Shown here in pieces: positions 1 through 8,695 of a stretch of 53,288 bases of DNA. Positions within the stretch are counted from its first letter, which is position 1, and every line of letters begins with the position of its first letter. The notes under the pieces are model-generated. The model saw nothing but the letters and a program-made list of their open reading frames with translations. It had not been told where the DNA came from and made no database searches. Position numbers and translations under genes: made by a program. The DNA is from Candidatus Zhuqueibacterota bacterium (GTDB lineage: Bacteria > Zhuqueibacterota > Zhuqueibacteria > Thermofontimicrobiales > Thiofontviventaceae): NCBI GenBank assembly GCA_016931935.1, contig JAFGDW010000274.1, forward strand, positions 1 to 53,288, written 5' to 3'.

Positions 1-47
1 CAATGCGCCGAAGGACGCATCTGCCTATGGCATGATTGGTGAAAATT
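1..47 (+). repeat. Dispersed repeat, copy A (47 bp)
   Basis: This 47-bp segment is repeated exactly, in inverted orientation, at 3129-3175; a diverged core lies at 48334-48368. It contains two small potential hairpins, TGCC-TAT-GGCA and an imperfect TGCGCC/GACGCA arm pair. The shortened HEPN reading frame begins immediately after it. The left edge may extend beyond the window. Confidence 0.85.
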
Positions 48-48
48 A

Positions 49-345
49 GTGAAATTCGTGGTTAAGCTCTTTTTAGAGTGGACTCATACATTGAAAGACT
101 ATTTTGAAGCCCAGGGAGAAACCAACATCCATGGCAGTATGGATGCCTTCCGGCTGGGATTTAAACGTGGATTAATCGAAGACGGTGAAACCTGGATGGC
201 AATGGTGACAAGCAGACGACTGACAAGTCATACATACAACGAAGACACCGCTGAGGCCGTGGCTGCGGACATCATTAATCAATATTTTTCGGAATATGTA
301 ACACTACGAACCAAACTCGACGCATTAAAAGGGAAGATACAATGA
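49..345 (+). pseudogene. HepT/HI0074-like HEPN (nucleotidyltransferase substrate-binding) protein, 5'-truncated
   Basis: The 98 residues match the C-terminal two thirds of the HI0074/HepT family: a helix ending TLKDYF, then GLIEDGETW, then RRLTSHTY. The last motif fits the HEPN R-x4-H-x-Y signature; in the characterised MntA-HepT pair the tyrosine is the AMPylated residue and R/H belong to the RNase site. Family members usually have about 40 more N-terminal residues. Here the only start is a GTG directly after a dispersed repeat, with no clear ribosome-binding site, so the gene probably lost its 5' end. It overlaps the next gene by an ATGA junction, as an operonic pair would. Family assignment is good; whether a protein is made is doubtful. 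Confidence 0.6.
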
Positions 346-692
346 CAGTGCGGTTTGGCTTGAAAGAAACCACCATCCAAAAAATTCAGGCAGTGCTTGC
401 AACTTTTCCGCAGGTAAAAAAAGCAGTGCTGTACGGTTCACGCGCGAAGGGTAATTATAAAAATGGATCGGATATTGATCTGACGCTTTATGGCGATGAA
501 AATTTAACGCTGAACGTATTGTACAAAATCATGCATAAAATCGACGAGTTGCTGTTGCCTTACACATTTGATTTATCGATTTTTAATGATATAAGTGATC
601 CGGATGTCATCGAGCACATTCAGCGTGTTGGGATCACATTTTATCAAACTAATACTGAACACATTAATAATGCGGTTCCTTCTGAATATTAA
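342..692 (+). CDS. MNT-type minimal nucleotidyltransferase (MntA/HI0073-like)
   Basis: This 116-residue protein has the minimal nucleotidyltransferase core: YGSRAKGNYKNGSDIDL near residues 31-47 carries the GSRAKG and D-x-D metal-binding motif, and FDLSIF near residue 80 supplies the third acidic position. Length is normal for the family. In HEPN/MNT (type VII toxin-antitoxin) modules this enzyme neutralises the HEPN RNase by transferring AMP to its HxY tyrosine. Translation is coupled to the preceding HEPN frame by a 4-bp overlap. With the partner truncated, the antitoxin may now be an orphan. The enzyme itself shows no visible defect. Confidence 0.8.
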   Translation: MTVRFGLKETTIQKIQAVLATFPQVKKAVLYGSRAKGNYKNGSDIDLTLYGDENLTLNVLYKIMHKIDELLLPYTFDLSIFNDISDPDVIEHIQRVGITFYQTNTEHINNAVPSEY

Positions 693-744
693 GGTTAAAT
701 AGTACACAATAAATTTACCACATTGATGAAATATTAAATGAGGA

Positions 745-862
745 ATTGACAATTGCTTGTATAAACCTGCATAGCTATTTAATCTGTTGAAATATGTAAC
801 CTGGATAGCCGGGTTTCAATTTATAACTTCCCAAATAGCAAATCTCAATCTGCAATTGTCAA
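745..862. repeat. Intergenic inverted repeat (11-bp arms)
   Basis: TTGACAATTGC at 745-755 is repeated inverted at 852-862, enclosing about 100 AT-rich bases with no reading frame. It could be a small degenerate mobile repeat or a chance palindrome; no element is recognised. Confidence 0.35.
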
Positions 863-942
863 CCCATTCAATTTAATTCCCAAATAAATACGAATATGGT
901 CTGTTCCTGAAATCAATTAGACACGCATTGTCAAGGTATCGC

Positions 943-3078
943 ATGAAGTATCTGCTGCCAATAATGTTACTCTTCACATTCTCTGTTCCTTGTTTCGCAG
1001 TCGAAGGCATGTTTCCGCTGAACGACATCCACACCCTTGATCTGCACCAACATGGATTTGAAATATCCGCCGACGCCATCTACAATCCTGATGGTATCAG
1101 CCTGATTGATGGCATCTGCAAAGTGAACGGCTGTACAGGTTCATTTATATCTGACGATGGCTTGATTCTCACAAATCACCACTGTGCGTTCCGTACGGTT
1201 CAAATGGCAAGCACAAATGGGCATGATTATATCACTAGTGGTTACGTTGCATCAAATCGCACAGAAGAATTTCCGGCAGCAGGTTATGCTGTCCGAATTA
1301 CCAAATGGTATCGCGATGTCACAGCAGATGTGTTGAGTGCAGTCACTGAAACAATGAGAATGGCAGAACGGACACGAGCGATTGACAAACGACGGAATGA
1401 AATTATTACTCGGGTAGAGCATGACTATCCGGGGCATCGTGCAGAAATAGCTGAAATGTTTATCGGCAAAACGTATGTGCTGTTTGTATACATTTATTTG
1501 AAGGACGTTCGACTTGTATATGCACCACCGCGCTCAATTGGTGAATTCGGTGGCGAAATCGACAATTGGATGTGGCCACGCCATTCCGGGGATTTTTCGC
1601 TAATGCGCGCCTACGTGGCTCCGGATGGAACACCAGCCGATTATGCGCCGACCAATGTGCCGTATCATCCCAAAACTCGGCTCACGATTCAACCGGATGG
1701 TGTCAACACTGGTGATCTGGTGTTTCTAATCGGATATCCTGGTCGAACGTATCGACATCAGACGTCTGATTTTCCCGCGTATGAACAGGAGGTGCGAATG
1801 CCGTTTGTAGTTGATTGGTATCAATGGCAAATCGATATGATGAATGCAATGGGACAGTCCGACCGGACGATCGCCCTGAAGCATGCATCACGCATCAAAA
1901 GCCTGTCAAACACTATGAAAAATTATCGCGGAAAATTGAAGGGAATAAATCGCGAACACCTGATCGCTCGTCGGCGCAAAGAGGAAGCCGCCTTGCAAAA
2001 ATATATTATGGACGATGCGAACAGGGCAGCACAGTACGGAACAGTACAAACAGAATTGGCTGATATTTACAGTAATGTTCGCACCCACACGGACAGAACG
2101 ATGATCCTGCACTATCTTAACAAGAACGTTACGCTGTTAAATATCGCTTATACATTGTATGAAGCAGCAGTGGAGCGACAAAAACCGGATGTCGAACGGA
2201 AAGCAGACTATACCGAACGAAATTTCGGACAAACTAAACAGAAACTGGAACAAAGCCTGCATGATTTTTACCAGCCTACCGATCAACAAATTTTTAACGC
2301 ATTAATTGCCAAAGCGACTACCCTGTTACCTGATCAGCACATCGCTCCGATTGATTCCATCATGGAAGCTTACCCATCTATCGACGAATTTCTTGATACA
2401 ATATATCACAATACAACATTAACAAATGCTGATACTGTGCGCACTCTTTTCATCAAAACGCCCGAGCAGTTGACCCAATGCAGCGATCCGTTCGTGCAAC
2501 TGGCACGGCATCTGTATCCGCTATATGCTGCAATTGACAATGAGAGCAAATCGCGCAAAGGCGCCACCGACCAATTATATGCGAAATTGTATGATGTGAA
2601 AGCAGAATTTCTGAAACAGAAATTCATTCCGGACGCTAATGGCACGTTGCGCTTGACATTCGGACAGATCAATGGCTATTCCCCCAACGATGCTGTCTGG
2701 TGCCAGCCCATCACAACTGTTACTGGTATTTTGGAAAAAGACACCGGGCAGGAGCCGTTTAATTCGCCGTCCAGATTGCTAGATTTAATTCATGAAAAGA
2801 AGTTTGGTAAATACGTTCAACCGAAACTCTCCAGTGTGCCTTGTTGCATTTTATACGATACTGACACCACCGGCGGTAATTCCGGCAGTCCCGTATTCAA
2901 CGCTCACGGTGAGCTTGTCGGTCTCAATTTCGACCGCACGTATGAGGCCACAATAAACGATTATGCCTGGAGTGAAAATTACAGTCGCTCGATCGGCGTG
3001 GACATCCGCTATATTTTGTGGATTTTGGATGAGTATGAAGATGTTGATTATTTGCTTACGGAGATGGGGGTAAATTGA
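943..3078 (+). CDS. S46-family dipeptidyl-peptidase, DPP11-like (Asp/Glu-type)
   Basis: Exported serine exopeptidase of family S46, which removes dipeptides from oligopeptide N-termini in the periplasm or on the cell surface. I start it at the ATG of MKYLLPIMLLFTFSVPCFA, a clear signal peptide with AAGG 8 bases upstream; a TTG 15 bases earlier is less likely. The catalytic His lies in TNHHCAF, the Asp region in IDNWMWPRHSGDF, and the nucleophile Ser in GGNSGSPV about residue 647. The helical insertion expected in S46 fills the middle. The residue that sets P1 preference in characterised S46 enzymes (position 673 of the Porphyromonas enzymes) is Arg here, in LNFDR, which predicts cleavage after Asp/Glu. 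Total length (711 residues) is typical. It is flanked by a repeat copy and no obvious operon partner. A paralogue lies at 29417. Confidence 0.9.
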   Translation: MKYLLPIMLLFTFSVPCFAVEGMFPLNDIHTLDLHQHGFEISADAIYNPDGISLIDGICKVNGCTGSFISDDGLILTNHHCAFRTVQMASTNGHDYITSGYVASNRTEEFPAAGYAVRITKWYRDVTADVLSAVTETMRMAERTRAIDKRRNEIITRVEHDYPGHRAEIAEMFIGKTYVLFVYIYLKDVRLVYAPPRSIGEFGGEIDNWMWPRHSGDFSLMRAYVAPDGTPADYAPTNVPYHPKTRLTIQPDGVNTGDLVFLIGYPGRTYRHQTSDFPAYEQEVRMPFVVDWYQWQIDMMNAMGQSDRTIALKHASRIKSLSNTMKNYRGKLKGINREHLIARRRKEEAALQKYIMDDANRAAQYGTVQTELADIYSNVRTHTDRTMILHYLNKNVTLLNIAYTLYEAAVERQKPDVERKADYTERNFGQTKQKLEQSLHDFYQPTDQQIFNALIAKATTLLPDQHIAPIDSIMEAYPSIDEFLDTIYHNTTLTNADTVRTLFIKTPEQLTQCSDPFVQLARHLYPLYAAIDNESKSRKGATDQLYAKLYDVKAEFLKQKFIPDANGTLRLTFGQINGYSPNDAVWCQPITTVTGILEKDTGQEPFNSPSRLLDLIHEKKFGKYVQPKLSSVPCCILYDTDTTGGNSGSPVFNAHGELVGLNFDRTYEATINDYAWSENYSRSIGVDIRYILWILDEYEDVDYLLTEMGVN

Positions 3079-3128
3079 AATAGCGATATTAAATTCGATA
3101 AATTCACTTTAAAAAGAACTTTATCACG

Positions 3129-3175
3129 AATTTTCACCAATCATGCCATAGGCAGATGCGTCCTTCGGCGCATTG
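3129..3175 (-). repeat. Dispersed repeat, copy B (inverted copy of 1-47)
   Basis: Exact reverse complement of 1-47 over 47 bp. Together the two copies bracket the HEPN/MNT pair and the S46 peptidase. Confidence 0.85.
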
Positions 3176-3392
3176 TTTTTATAAGACTTAATAAATTTCC
3201 ATTCGCATAATTAGCGGTTTTTAGTTTGGGCGTATTTGATGAAATTTTATATCATTTGAAAATATATTAAAAATTTTTAGCCACAGATAAACACTGATTT
3301 TAAACGAATAATAATATTTTTAATAGAATCCGTGTTTCATCCGTGTCAATCCGTGGCCCCAATAAATCTTTATTATCATCTCAGGAGAAAAA
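3176..3392. other. Non-coding spacer with filler repeat
   Basis: AT-rich spacer with no gene. Between about 3280 and 3360 it holds the phrases CCACAGATAAACACTGAT and ATCCGTGTCAATCCGTGG, a type of dispersed intergenic filler; a related phrase (GGATTTCACGGATTCACAGG) occurs at the right end of the window. Confidence 0.4.
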
Positions 3393-3701
3393 ATGCTAAT
3401 CGTCCATGTATTCGTTCACGTAAAACCCGATTATGTGGAGGCGTTTAAAGCCGCTTCGCTGGAAAACGCGCGTAAAAGCGTTAAGGAACCGGGGATTGCC
3501 CGATTTGATGTAATTCAGCAGCAGGATGATCCCATGAGATTCGTGCTGGTGGAAGTTTACCGAACCAAAGACGATCCGGCCAAACATAAAGACACCACTC
3601 ACTACGCAGTCTGGCGCGATACGGTCGCCGACATGATGGCTGAGCCGCGCTCCAGCATTAAATATAACAACGTATTTCCTGACGAAAATGGATGGGATTA
3701 A
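3393..3701 (+). CDS. ABM-domain monooxygenase (LsrG-like quinol monooxygenase family)
   Basis: A 102-residue single-domain protein of the antibiotic-biosynthesis-monooxygenase (dimeric ferredoxin-like) fold. It begins [18 protein letters not shown], has the central [12 protein letters not shown] strand-turn and [19 protein letters not shown], and ends with a TxHYxxWRDTV helix, as in LsrG-like and quinol monooxygenase proteins. No cofactor motif is expected in this family. AGGAG sits 7 bases before the ATG. It is followed without a gap by the iron-dependent dehydrogenase, so the two probably share a transcript and a small-molecule oxidation pathway. The substrate cannot be read from the sequence. 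Confidence 0.85.
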   Translation: MLIVHVFVHVKPDYVEAFKAASLENARKSVKEPGIARFDVIQQQDDPMRFVLVEVYRTKDDPAKHKDTTHYAVWRDTVADMMAEPRSSIKYNNVFPDENGWD

Positions 3702-3703
3702 AT

Positions 3704-4858
3704 ATGCTGTTCGAATTTGCTACTGCTACACGTATTATATTTGGAAACGGAACTATTAAACAAGTGCCCGCAATCGCCATGGATATGGGCAACAAAATTC
3801 TGGTTGTTACGGGCAGCAATGCCGATCGTGCACAGGTTTTGCTCGATCAATTCCCTAATCCCTGTGTTTCGGTACAAACATTTCAAGTGCATGGCGAGCC
3901 CGACGTACAAACGGTCACCGAAGGACTTGCGCGTGCCCGCAGTTGTGGCTGCAACCTGGTTATCGGCATTGGCGGCGGCAGTGCGCTGGATACAGCCAAA
4001 GCTATCTCTGCACTGCTGACCAATGGTGGAGACATTCTCGATTATCTTGAAGTTATTGGCAAAGGACAACACTTAATCAACAATCCGATTCCGTTCATCG
4101 CGATTCCCACCACGGCGGGTACTGGTACTGAAGTTACGCGCAATGCGGTCATCGCTTCACCGGAGCATCGTGTGAAGGTCAGCCTTCGGCATCCGCGTAT
4201 GTTGCCGACGTTAGCTGTCATCGATCCGGAATTAACATATTCTATGTCCCCGGAGGTCACTGCCAGCACCGGACTCGATGCCCTTACTCAGGTGCTGGAA
4301 CCATTCGTTTCCCGGAAAGCCAATCCTGTTACGGATGCCATTTGTCGTGAAGGATTGAATCGCGCGGCCTGCTCGTTGCGCACAGTGTTTGATAACAGTC
4401 AGGATGTGGATGCTCGGGAGAATATGGCGCTGGTCAGCCTGTTCGGTGGCCTGGCGTTGGCGAATGCCGGACTGGGCGCAGTTCATGGATTCGCTGGACC
4501 CATTGGCGGCATGTTTCCGGCGCCACATGGTGCGGTGTGCGCTCGCCTGCTGCCATTTGTGATGGAAGCTAATATTAAGCACATAAAACATAATAACTAT
4601 ATGAATTCACTGAAGCGATTTGAAGAATTGTCTCAAATTTTAACGGGAGACCATACCAGCACAATTAATGATGGCGTTAACTGGATAAACGATTTGTGCA
4701 ATCATTTGCATGTACCACCGCTATCTGTTTACGGGATATCACAATCCGATGTGCCGGATATTGTTGAGAAAGCAAAATTCGCCAGCAGTATGAAAGGCAA
4801 TCCGGTTGTGCTGCCGGAATTAACGCTAATAAAAATATTGGAACTGGCAATTGCTTAA
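3704..4858 (+). CDS. Iron-type (group III) alcohol dehydrogenase with an altered metal ligand
   Basis: Cytosolic NAD(P)-dependent dehydrogenase of the Fe-ADH/dehydroquinate-synthase-like fold, 384 residues. The nucleotide-binding GIGGGSALDTAK motif and the downstream TTAGTGTEVTRNAVI segment are intact. Three of four metal ligands of FucO-type enzymes are present: Asp in STGLDAL, His in GAVHGF and His in APHGAV, with the correct 14-residue spacing between the two His. The fourth position, normally His in DALTH, is Gln (DALTQ). Start: the ATG at 3704 has GGGA about 8 bases upstream; an ATG at 3692 overlapping the ABM gene is possible. The substrate is unknown. The ABM and kinase neighbours suggest a catabolic or detoxifying cassette. 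Confidence 0.88.
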   Translation: MLFEFATATRIIFGNGTIKQVPAIAMDMGNKILVVTGSNADRAQVLLDQFPNPCVSVQTFQVHGEPDVQTVTEGLARARSCGCNLVIGIGGGSALDTAKAISALLTNGGDILDYLEVIGKGQHLINNPIPFIAIPTTAGTGTEVTRNAVIASPEHRVKVSLRHPRMLPTLAVIDPELTYSMSPEVTASTGLDALTQVLEPFVSRKANPVTDAICREGLNRAACSLRTVFDNSQDVDARENMALVSLFGGLALANAGLGAVHGFAGPIGGMFPAPHGAVCARLLPFVMEANIKHIKHNNYMNSLKRFEELSQILTGDHTSTINDGVNWINDLCNHLHVPPLSVYGISQSDVPDIVEKAKFASSMKGNPVVLPELTLIKILELAIA

Positions 4859-4975
4859 GACAATTACTCTATGCAATAACAGATTTCTTTATCATCTCGT
4901 AGAAGAATTTTAAATTGAAGGACTGATGTGAATTGAATATTAAGCTCATAGATAATAAGCCATAGGGAAAAACGG

Positions 4976-5947
4976 ATGGATGTCGACCAATTACAACAAC
5001 TTCTGAATGCCCATGGATTTAAAGGGACTGCTTCTTTCAAACGAATTCCGACCGGCAAATTCAACGAAACCTATCGGTGCCTGATTGACCGAATGGGACG
5101 CAATGAAGCCGTTATTCTTCGTATCGCGCCACCGCCCATTACGGGATTTCTATTTTACGAACGGGGAATGATGGCGCAAGAACCAGGACTTCACCAATTA
5201 ATTCGTGAACGAACATCCCTGCCTGTTCCGGCGATTCTTGTATACGACAATTCACGCACACTTATCAATCGTGATTTCCTGATCATGGAGCATCTGACGG
5301 GAACGCCACTGTCGGAATCGTATGTATCGCCTGCGGATCAGGATAAAGTCTATGAGCAAGTGGGGCGCTATCTGAAGGAGTTGCATACCCATTGCACAAC
5401 GACTCAATACGGATATCTTGGTGAACACAAGTGCATGAAGCCGGCATCTACATGGAAGGATGCATTTCATGTGATGTGGAACAAATTGGTAGACGATATC
5501 ACAAAATGCAATGTGTATGATTTCCGTGAAGCCGATTGTGCACGCCAGGCATTGGAATTACATCAGCCGATTTTCAAGCGTGATGTTTCAGCATCGCTAC
5601 TGCATATGGATATTTGGGGACAAAATATTCTTATCGATAACAACAGCAAAATCACCGGCATTCTGGATTGGGACAGAGCGTTATGGGGCGATCCGGAAAT
5701 TGAATTCGCCGTGCTCGATTACTGTGGCTTTAATGTGCCAGCGTTCTGGCGCGGATATGGCGAGCAACATGAACGCAATACCGAGGCCAATATCCGTATG
5801 TTATTCTATCACCTGTACGAAATTCAAAAATATCTTGTGATCTGGACATTGCGAGCAGGTTCACTCAGCCGGGTACAATCATATAAGCAATACTCACTGC
5901 GGGCGATTGATAAGTTGCTGCAAATTGCTGCTGAAATGTTTTCATAA
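4976..5947 (+). CDS. APH-family phosphotransferase (aminoglycoside/choline kinase-like)
   Basis: A 323-residue protein of the APH protein-kinase-like superfamily. The N-lobe starts after residue 15 (FKRIPTGKFNETYRC, a glycine-loop equivalent), with a lysine-lobe strand AVILRIAPP. The catalytic loop HMDIWGQNILI (about residues 209-219) gives the H-x-D-x4-N Brenner motif, and ITGILDWDRALWGDPE supplies the metal-binding Asp. GGGAAA lies just upstream of the ATG. Members phosphorylate small molecules such as aminoglycosides, choline, homoserine or fructosamine; nothing here tells which. It lies 117 bases downstream of the dehydrogenase on the same strand. It may be chromosomal metabolism rather than resistance. 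Confidence 0.85.
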   Translation: MDVDQLQQLLNAHGFKGTASFKRIPTGKFNETYRCLIDRMGRNEAVILRIAPPPITGFLFYERGMMAQEPGLHQLIRERTSLPVPAILVYDNSRTLINRDFLIMEHLTGTPLSESYVSPADQDKVYEQVGRYLKELHTHCTTTQYGYLGEHKCMKPASTWKDAFHVMWNKLVDDITKCNVYDFREADCARQALELHQPIFKRDVSASLLHMDIWGQNILIDNNSKITGILDWDRALWGDPEIEFAVLDYCGFNVPAFWRGYGEQHERNTEANIRMLFYHLYEIQKYLVIWTLRAGSLSRVQSYKQYSLRAIDKLLQIAAEMFS

Positions 5948-6586
5948 ACCAAATTGTACAGTACGACATGCATGGCGGTTTTTGCAAGATTTCGTCATAA
6001 TATCCCCCTTATGCTGTGATCTGCAAACCTTTCTTAATCCAAAATGTAAAATTTCCTATCCAAATTTCCACACAATCTATCTGAAAAATTGCTACGTTCA
6101 CGCCTCCAAATGCTTCACAAAGGGTAGAACGTTAAAATCGCGAAAAAAATATCATCAATATTCTGACAAGTAGCATGACTCCAAAGCTCTTAGCCAATTA
6201 AACAAGCAGTTCATCCACTCGCATTTTTTTACTTGACAATATCAATTATATTGTAAATAGGAAAATAACGGAAAATAAGAACTAAATTAATACAAGTAAA
6301 ATTAGTATATTAGTACAATGGGCTTATTTTTTATTTTCTCATTTTATACCATTAAATTCCAACTTTTTGTTGCTATTTTGTGACTCGTTTCGTATATTGG
6401 GAAAAGTAATAAGGATTACTTTTTATGACATATTTAATTCGAATATAAATTTAAAATTTATATGGAGTATTCATGGATGAACGGGCAGACATCCATAGGA
6501 TTTTTTTATCGGCGTTGCATGTACAATTTAAGCACTGCCCGGCTTATTTTGTTACTTGTAACGCCTTTTTTATTGCAAGGTAGATT
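5948..6586. other. Gene-poor left flank of the integrated element
   Basis: No convincing gene. The left candidate attachment repeat lies at 6364-6385. A TTGACA at 6233 is followed by AT-rich sequence and could belong to a promoter. Between 6473 and 6545 there are inverted arms (ATGGATG/CATCCAT and CGGGCAG/CTGCCCG) that could fold in the integrase leader transcript. A short open frame at 5907-6173 lacks any family features and is rejected. Confidence 0.5.
6364..6385 (+). repeat. Candidate attL of the integrated element
   Basis: Reads TTTTTGTTGCTATTTTGTGA plus CT. It recurs at 11833-11854 with a single C-to-T change. The two copies bracket the AT-rich integrase-containing region in direct orientation, as the core of an integrase crossover site would. 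No tRNA gene overlaps it. Confidence 0.5.
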
Positions 6587-7633
6587 ATGGGAGTTAAACT
6601 TAGAAAACGAAAAGTGTCTGACGGTAAAGTAAGCCTATACCTTGATATTTATTACGATGGAAAACGGGACTATGATTTTCTAAAACTATATTTGACGGGC
6701 GACCGGGAAGCGAATAAAGAAGTTTTGAAATTAGCTGAAAGTATTCGGGCTAAAAAACAATTAGAAATTCAAAATTCAGCACATGGATTTATTCCACAGT
6801 TTAAAAACAAAGCAAATTTCATTGAATATTTTGAAAAATTAGTTTCTGAAAAAGATAAAAAAGGCCGGGCATGGTATAGTACAAGTGTACACTTGAAAAA
6901 TTTTGCAGGCGATACAATTACTTTTTCAAAAATAACGGAACAATGGCTTAATGAATTCAAGAATTATTTACTTTCAAAGATAGGTAATAATACAGCACAC
7001 ACCTATTTTCTCATTGTTAAGGCTGCCTTAAAACAAGCTGTAAAAGATAAAATTATACTTTCAAGTCCGGGAAATCAAATTGCACATATAAAAAAATATG
7101 AAGTCAAACGGTCATTCTTAACTCAAATTGAAATACAAAAACTTGCAGATGCACCGTGTGACGATCCTGAAGTCAAACGGGCATTTCTATTTTCTTGTTA
7201 TACGGGTTTGAGAATGTCCGATGTACGGAAATTAACGCGGCAAAATATTGATGGTGATCGAATAGAATTTAGGCAGGAAAAGACAAAAAGCGTGGAATAT
7301 TTACACCTATCACCGACAGCAAAAACTTTGTTGAACCGAAATAATATTTTAAACATGCCGAATGCACCTATTTTTAAATTGCCAAGTCGACAGTGGATTG
7401 CAATTGTTATGAAAAAATGGTGTGACAATGCCGGAATTAGTAAGCACGTTACCTTTCACACTGCCCGGCATACGTTCGCAACATTAGCCTTGACCGAATC
7501 CGGTGATCTTTACACTGTCTCAAAATTATTAGGACATAAAAACATTAACACAACGCAAATTTACGCAAAAGTAGTGGACGAAAAAAAACGGGCTGTCATG
7601 GATGCACTGCCCAAAATAAATTTAAAAAATTAG
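6587..7633 (+). CDS. Tyrosine recombinase/integrase
   Basis: A 348-residue site-specific recombinase with the three-part layout common in Bacteroidetes-type mobile elements. An N-terminal arm-binding domain (residues 1-60, GVKLRKRKVSDGKVSLYLDIYY) is followed by a SAM-like core-binding domain (about 70-165) and a catalytic domain. All catalytic residues are visible: Arg in TGLRMSDV, Lys in EKTKSVEYL, His-x-x-Arg in HTARHTF, His in LLGHKN and the nucleophile Tyr in TTQIYAKV. It is the first gene inside the left attachment repeat, transcribed inward. It presumably integrates and, with the HTH protein at 8393, excises the element. Confidence 0.93.
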   Translation: MGVKLRKRKVSDGKVSLYLDIYYDGKRDYDFLKLYLTGDREANKEVLKLAESIRAKKQLEIQNSAHGFIPQFKNKANFIEYFEKLVSEKDKKGRAWYSTSVHLKNFAGDTITFSKITEQWLNEFKNYLLSKIGNNTAHTYFLIVKAALKQAVKDKIILSSPGNQIAHIKKYEVKRSFLTQIEIQKLADAPCDDPEVKRAFLFSCYTGLRMSDVRKLTRQNIDGDRIEFRQEKTKSVEYLHLSPTAKTLLNRNNILNMPNAPIFKLPSRQWIAIVMKKWCDNAGISKHVTFHTARHTFATLALTESGDLYTVSKLLGHKNINTTQIYAKVVDEKKRAVMDALPKINLKN

Positions 7634-7645
7634 TGAGCGTTGAAC

Positions 7646-8248
7646 ATGGATTATCTTGCTGGAAGAGAAAAAGAATTTTACAAAATTTGGTATAAAAATG
7701 CAGGTAAATGGATAGTAACTGCTTTTGATAATACATTGTTAGAATGGAACAAAGGCACATCCTTTTCAGGTTTATCATTCAAACCCAAAGGTAGAATTAG
7801 AGCGTGTGATCGAATAGTAAAAAGCATTGTAGATTTTGTAACTAAGTACTATGGTAGCTGGGCGAACGACAACCTTGATAATGAAATTAAAACCGAATAT
7901 TCCGCGCAGCGTCTTAGCGAACGAATAACCTACTTTGAAAAAGTATTAGGTGAAAAAACTCCAAATGAAATTAAAAATATCTCAACGTATATCCCAAAAG
8001 TAAATAAAACTGATTTTCATAAGGGAGCAAAATCTTTGAAAAAAGTAATACGGGAAATAGTTACAATTTTAAAAAGTAACACTATCAATGAAACGAATGA
8101 ACGATTATTTGACTTTGTTAGTAAATTTACAAATGAATTAGACAATGAAAAAAGAAATTGCCATTTTCCTACAATTCAAGTCGTTGTTAAGAAAGTAAAA
8201 TTTCACCGTGCCGCAGAAACTGTCCGTGACATCTACAATAAAAATTAA
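7646..8248 (+). CDS. Hypothetical protein of the integrated element (200 aa)
   Basis: I do not recognise this protein. The ATG start at 7646 is preferred to a TTG 6 bases earlier; it begins 12 bases after the integrase stop, so it is probably cotranscribed. It is Lys/Asn-rich, predicted mostly helical and soluble, with no signal peptide, membrane segment or clear motif. Features visible are an N-terminal FYKIWYKNAGKWIVTAFDN segment and a C-terminal basic VVVKKVKFHRAAETVRDIY helix. Codon use is AT-rich like the rest of the element. It could be an accessory regulator or a cargo gene. No function is assigned. Confidence 0.7.
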   Translation: MDYLAGREKEFYKIWYKNAGKWIVTAFDNTLLEWNKGTSFSGLSFKPKGRIRACDRIVKSIVDFVTKYYGSWANDNLDNEIKTEYSAQRLSERITYFEKVLGEKTPNEIKNISTYIPKVNKTDFHKGAKSLKKVIREIVTILKSNTINETNERLFDFVSKFTNELDNEKRNCHFPTIQVVVKKVKFHRAAETVRDIYNKN

Positions 8249-8334
8249 TTAGTTAATCAATTTTAATTTCGTTTTTTTCTCCCCCCCAATATTTTTTTTT
8301 ACTATTAAATACTCAATTCATAGTTTATTATCTT

Positions 8335-8369
8335 ATGCCAGTAATTTTCATATACTGGCATTTTTATTT
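8335..8369 (+). terminator. Rho-independent terminator after the integrase pair
   Basis: Arms ATGCCAGTA and TACTGGCAT (9 bp, perfect) with a 9-base loop, followed by TTTTATTTT. It closes the integrase/7646 transcript 90 bases after the stop and precedes the next gene by about 25 bases. A run of seven C lies just before it at about 8280-8287. Confidence 0.75.
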
Positions 8370-8392
8370 TATGTAATTGGAGATATTAAACA

Positions 8393-8695
8393 ATGGAATC
8401 ATTTGAAAAACGTCTTGAGAATCTTCTCCGGGAACGGATTGTTCCTGAAATTTTAACACTACCAGAAGCCGCAAAATACCTTTCATTATCAAAATCCACG
8501 ATTTATAAAATGACTCATTATCGAAAAATACCATTTTCTAAACCGCAAGGGAAGAAAATATATTTCTCCCGGACAGAGCTTGATAAATGGATGTTAAGCA
8601 ATCCAGTAAAAACTCAGGCAGACATTGACCAGGAAGCAGAAAACTTTATTGTAAATGGACACAAACAGGATAAACATGGAAGGGGTAACAAATGA
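8393..8695 (+). CDS. Excisionase-family helix-turn-helix DNA-binding protein
   Basis: A 100-residue protein with the MerR-like excisionase HTH at residues 20-65: LTLPEAAKYLSLSKSTIYKM for the helices, then the wing KIPFSKPQGKKIYFSRTELDKWM. This pattern (DNA-binding domain, excisionase family) marks small recombination directionality or regulatory proteins of mobile elements. TTGGAGA lies 9 bases before the ATG. It overlaps the next gene by an ATGA junction. It is a plausible Xis partner of the integrase, or a regulator of the downstream genes. Confidence 0.85.
   Translation: MESFEKRLENLLRERIVPEILTLPEAAKYLSLSKSTIYKMTHYRKIPFSKPQGKKIYFSRTELDKWMLSNPVKTQADIDQEAENFIVNGHKQDKHGRGNK

Noticed and set aside
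1906..2112. Antisense open frames inside the S46, pnt and giant-protein genes
   Set aside because: They are shadows of well-supported genes on the other strand and carry no recognisable domains.
5907..6173. Plus-strand 88-codon open frame after the APH-family gene
   Set aside because: It overlaps the kinase end, lacks a start signal, has an odd Cys/Lys-rich composition and no family features.
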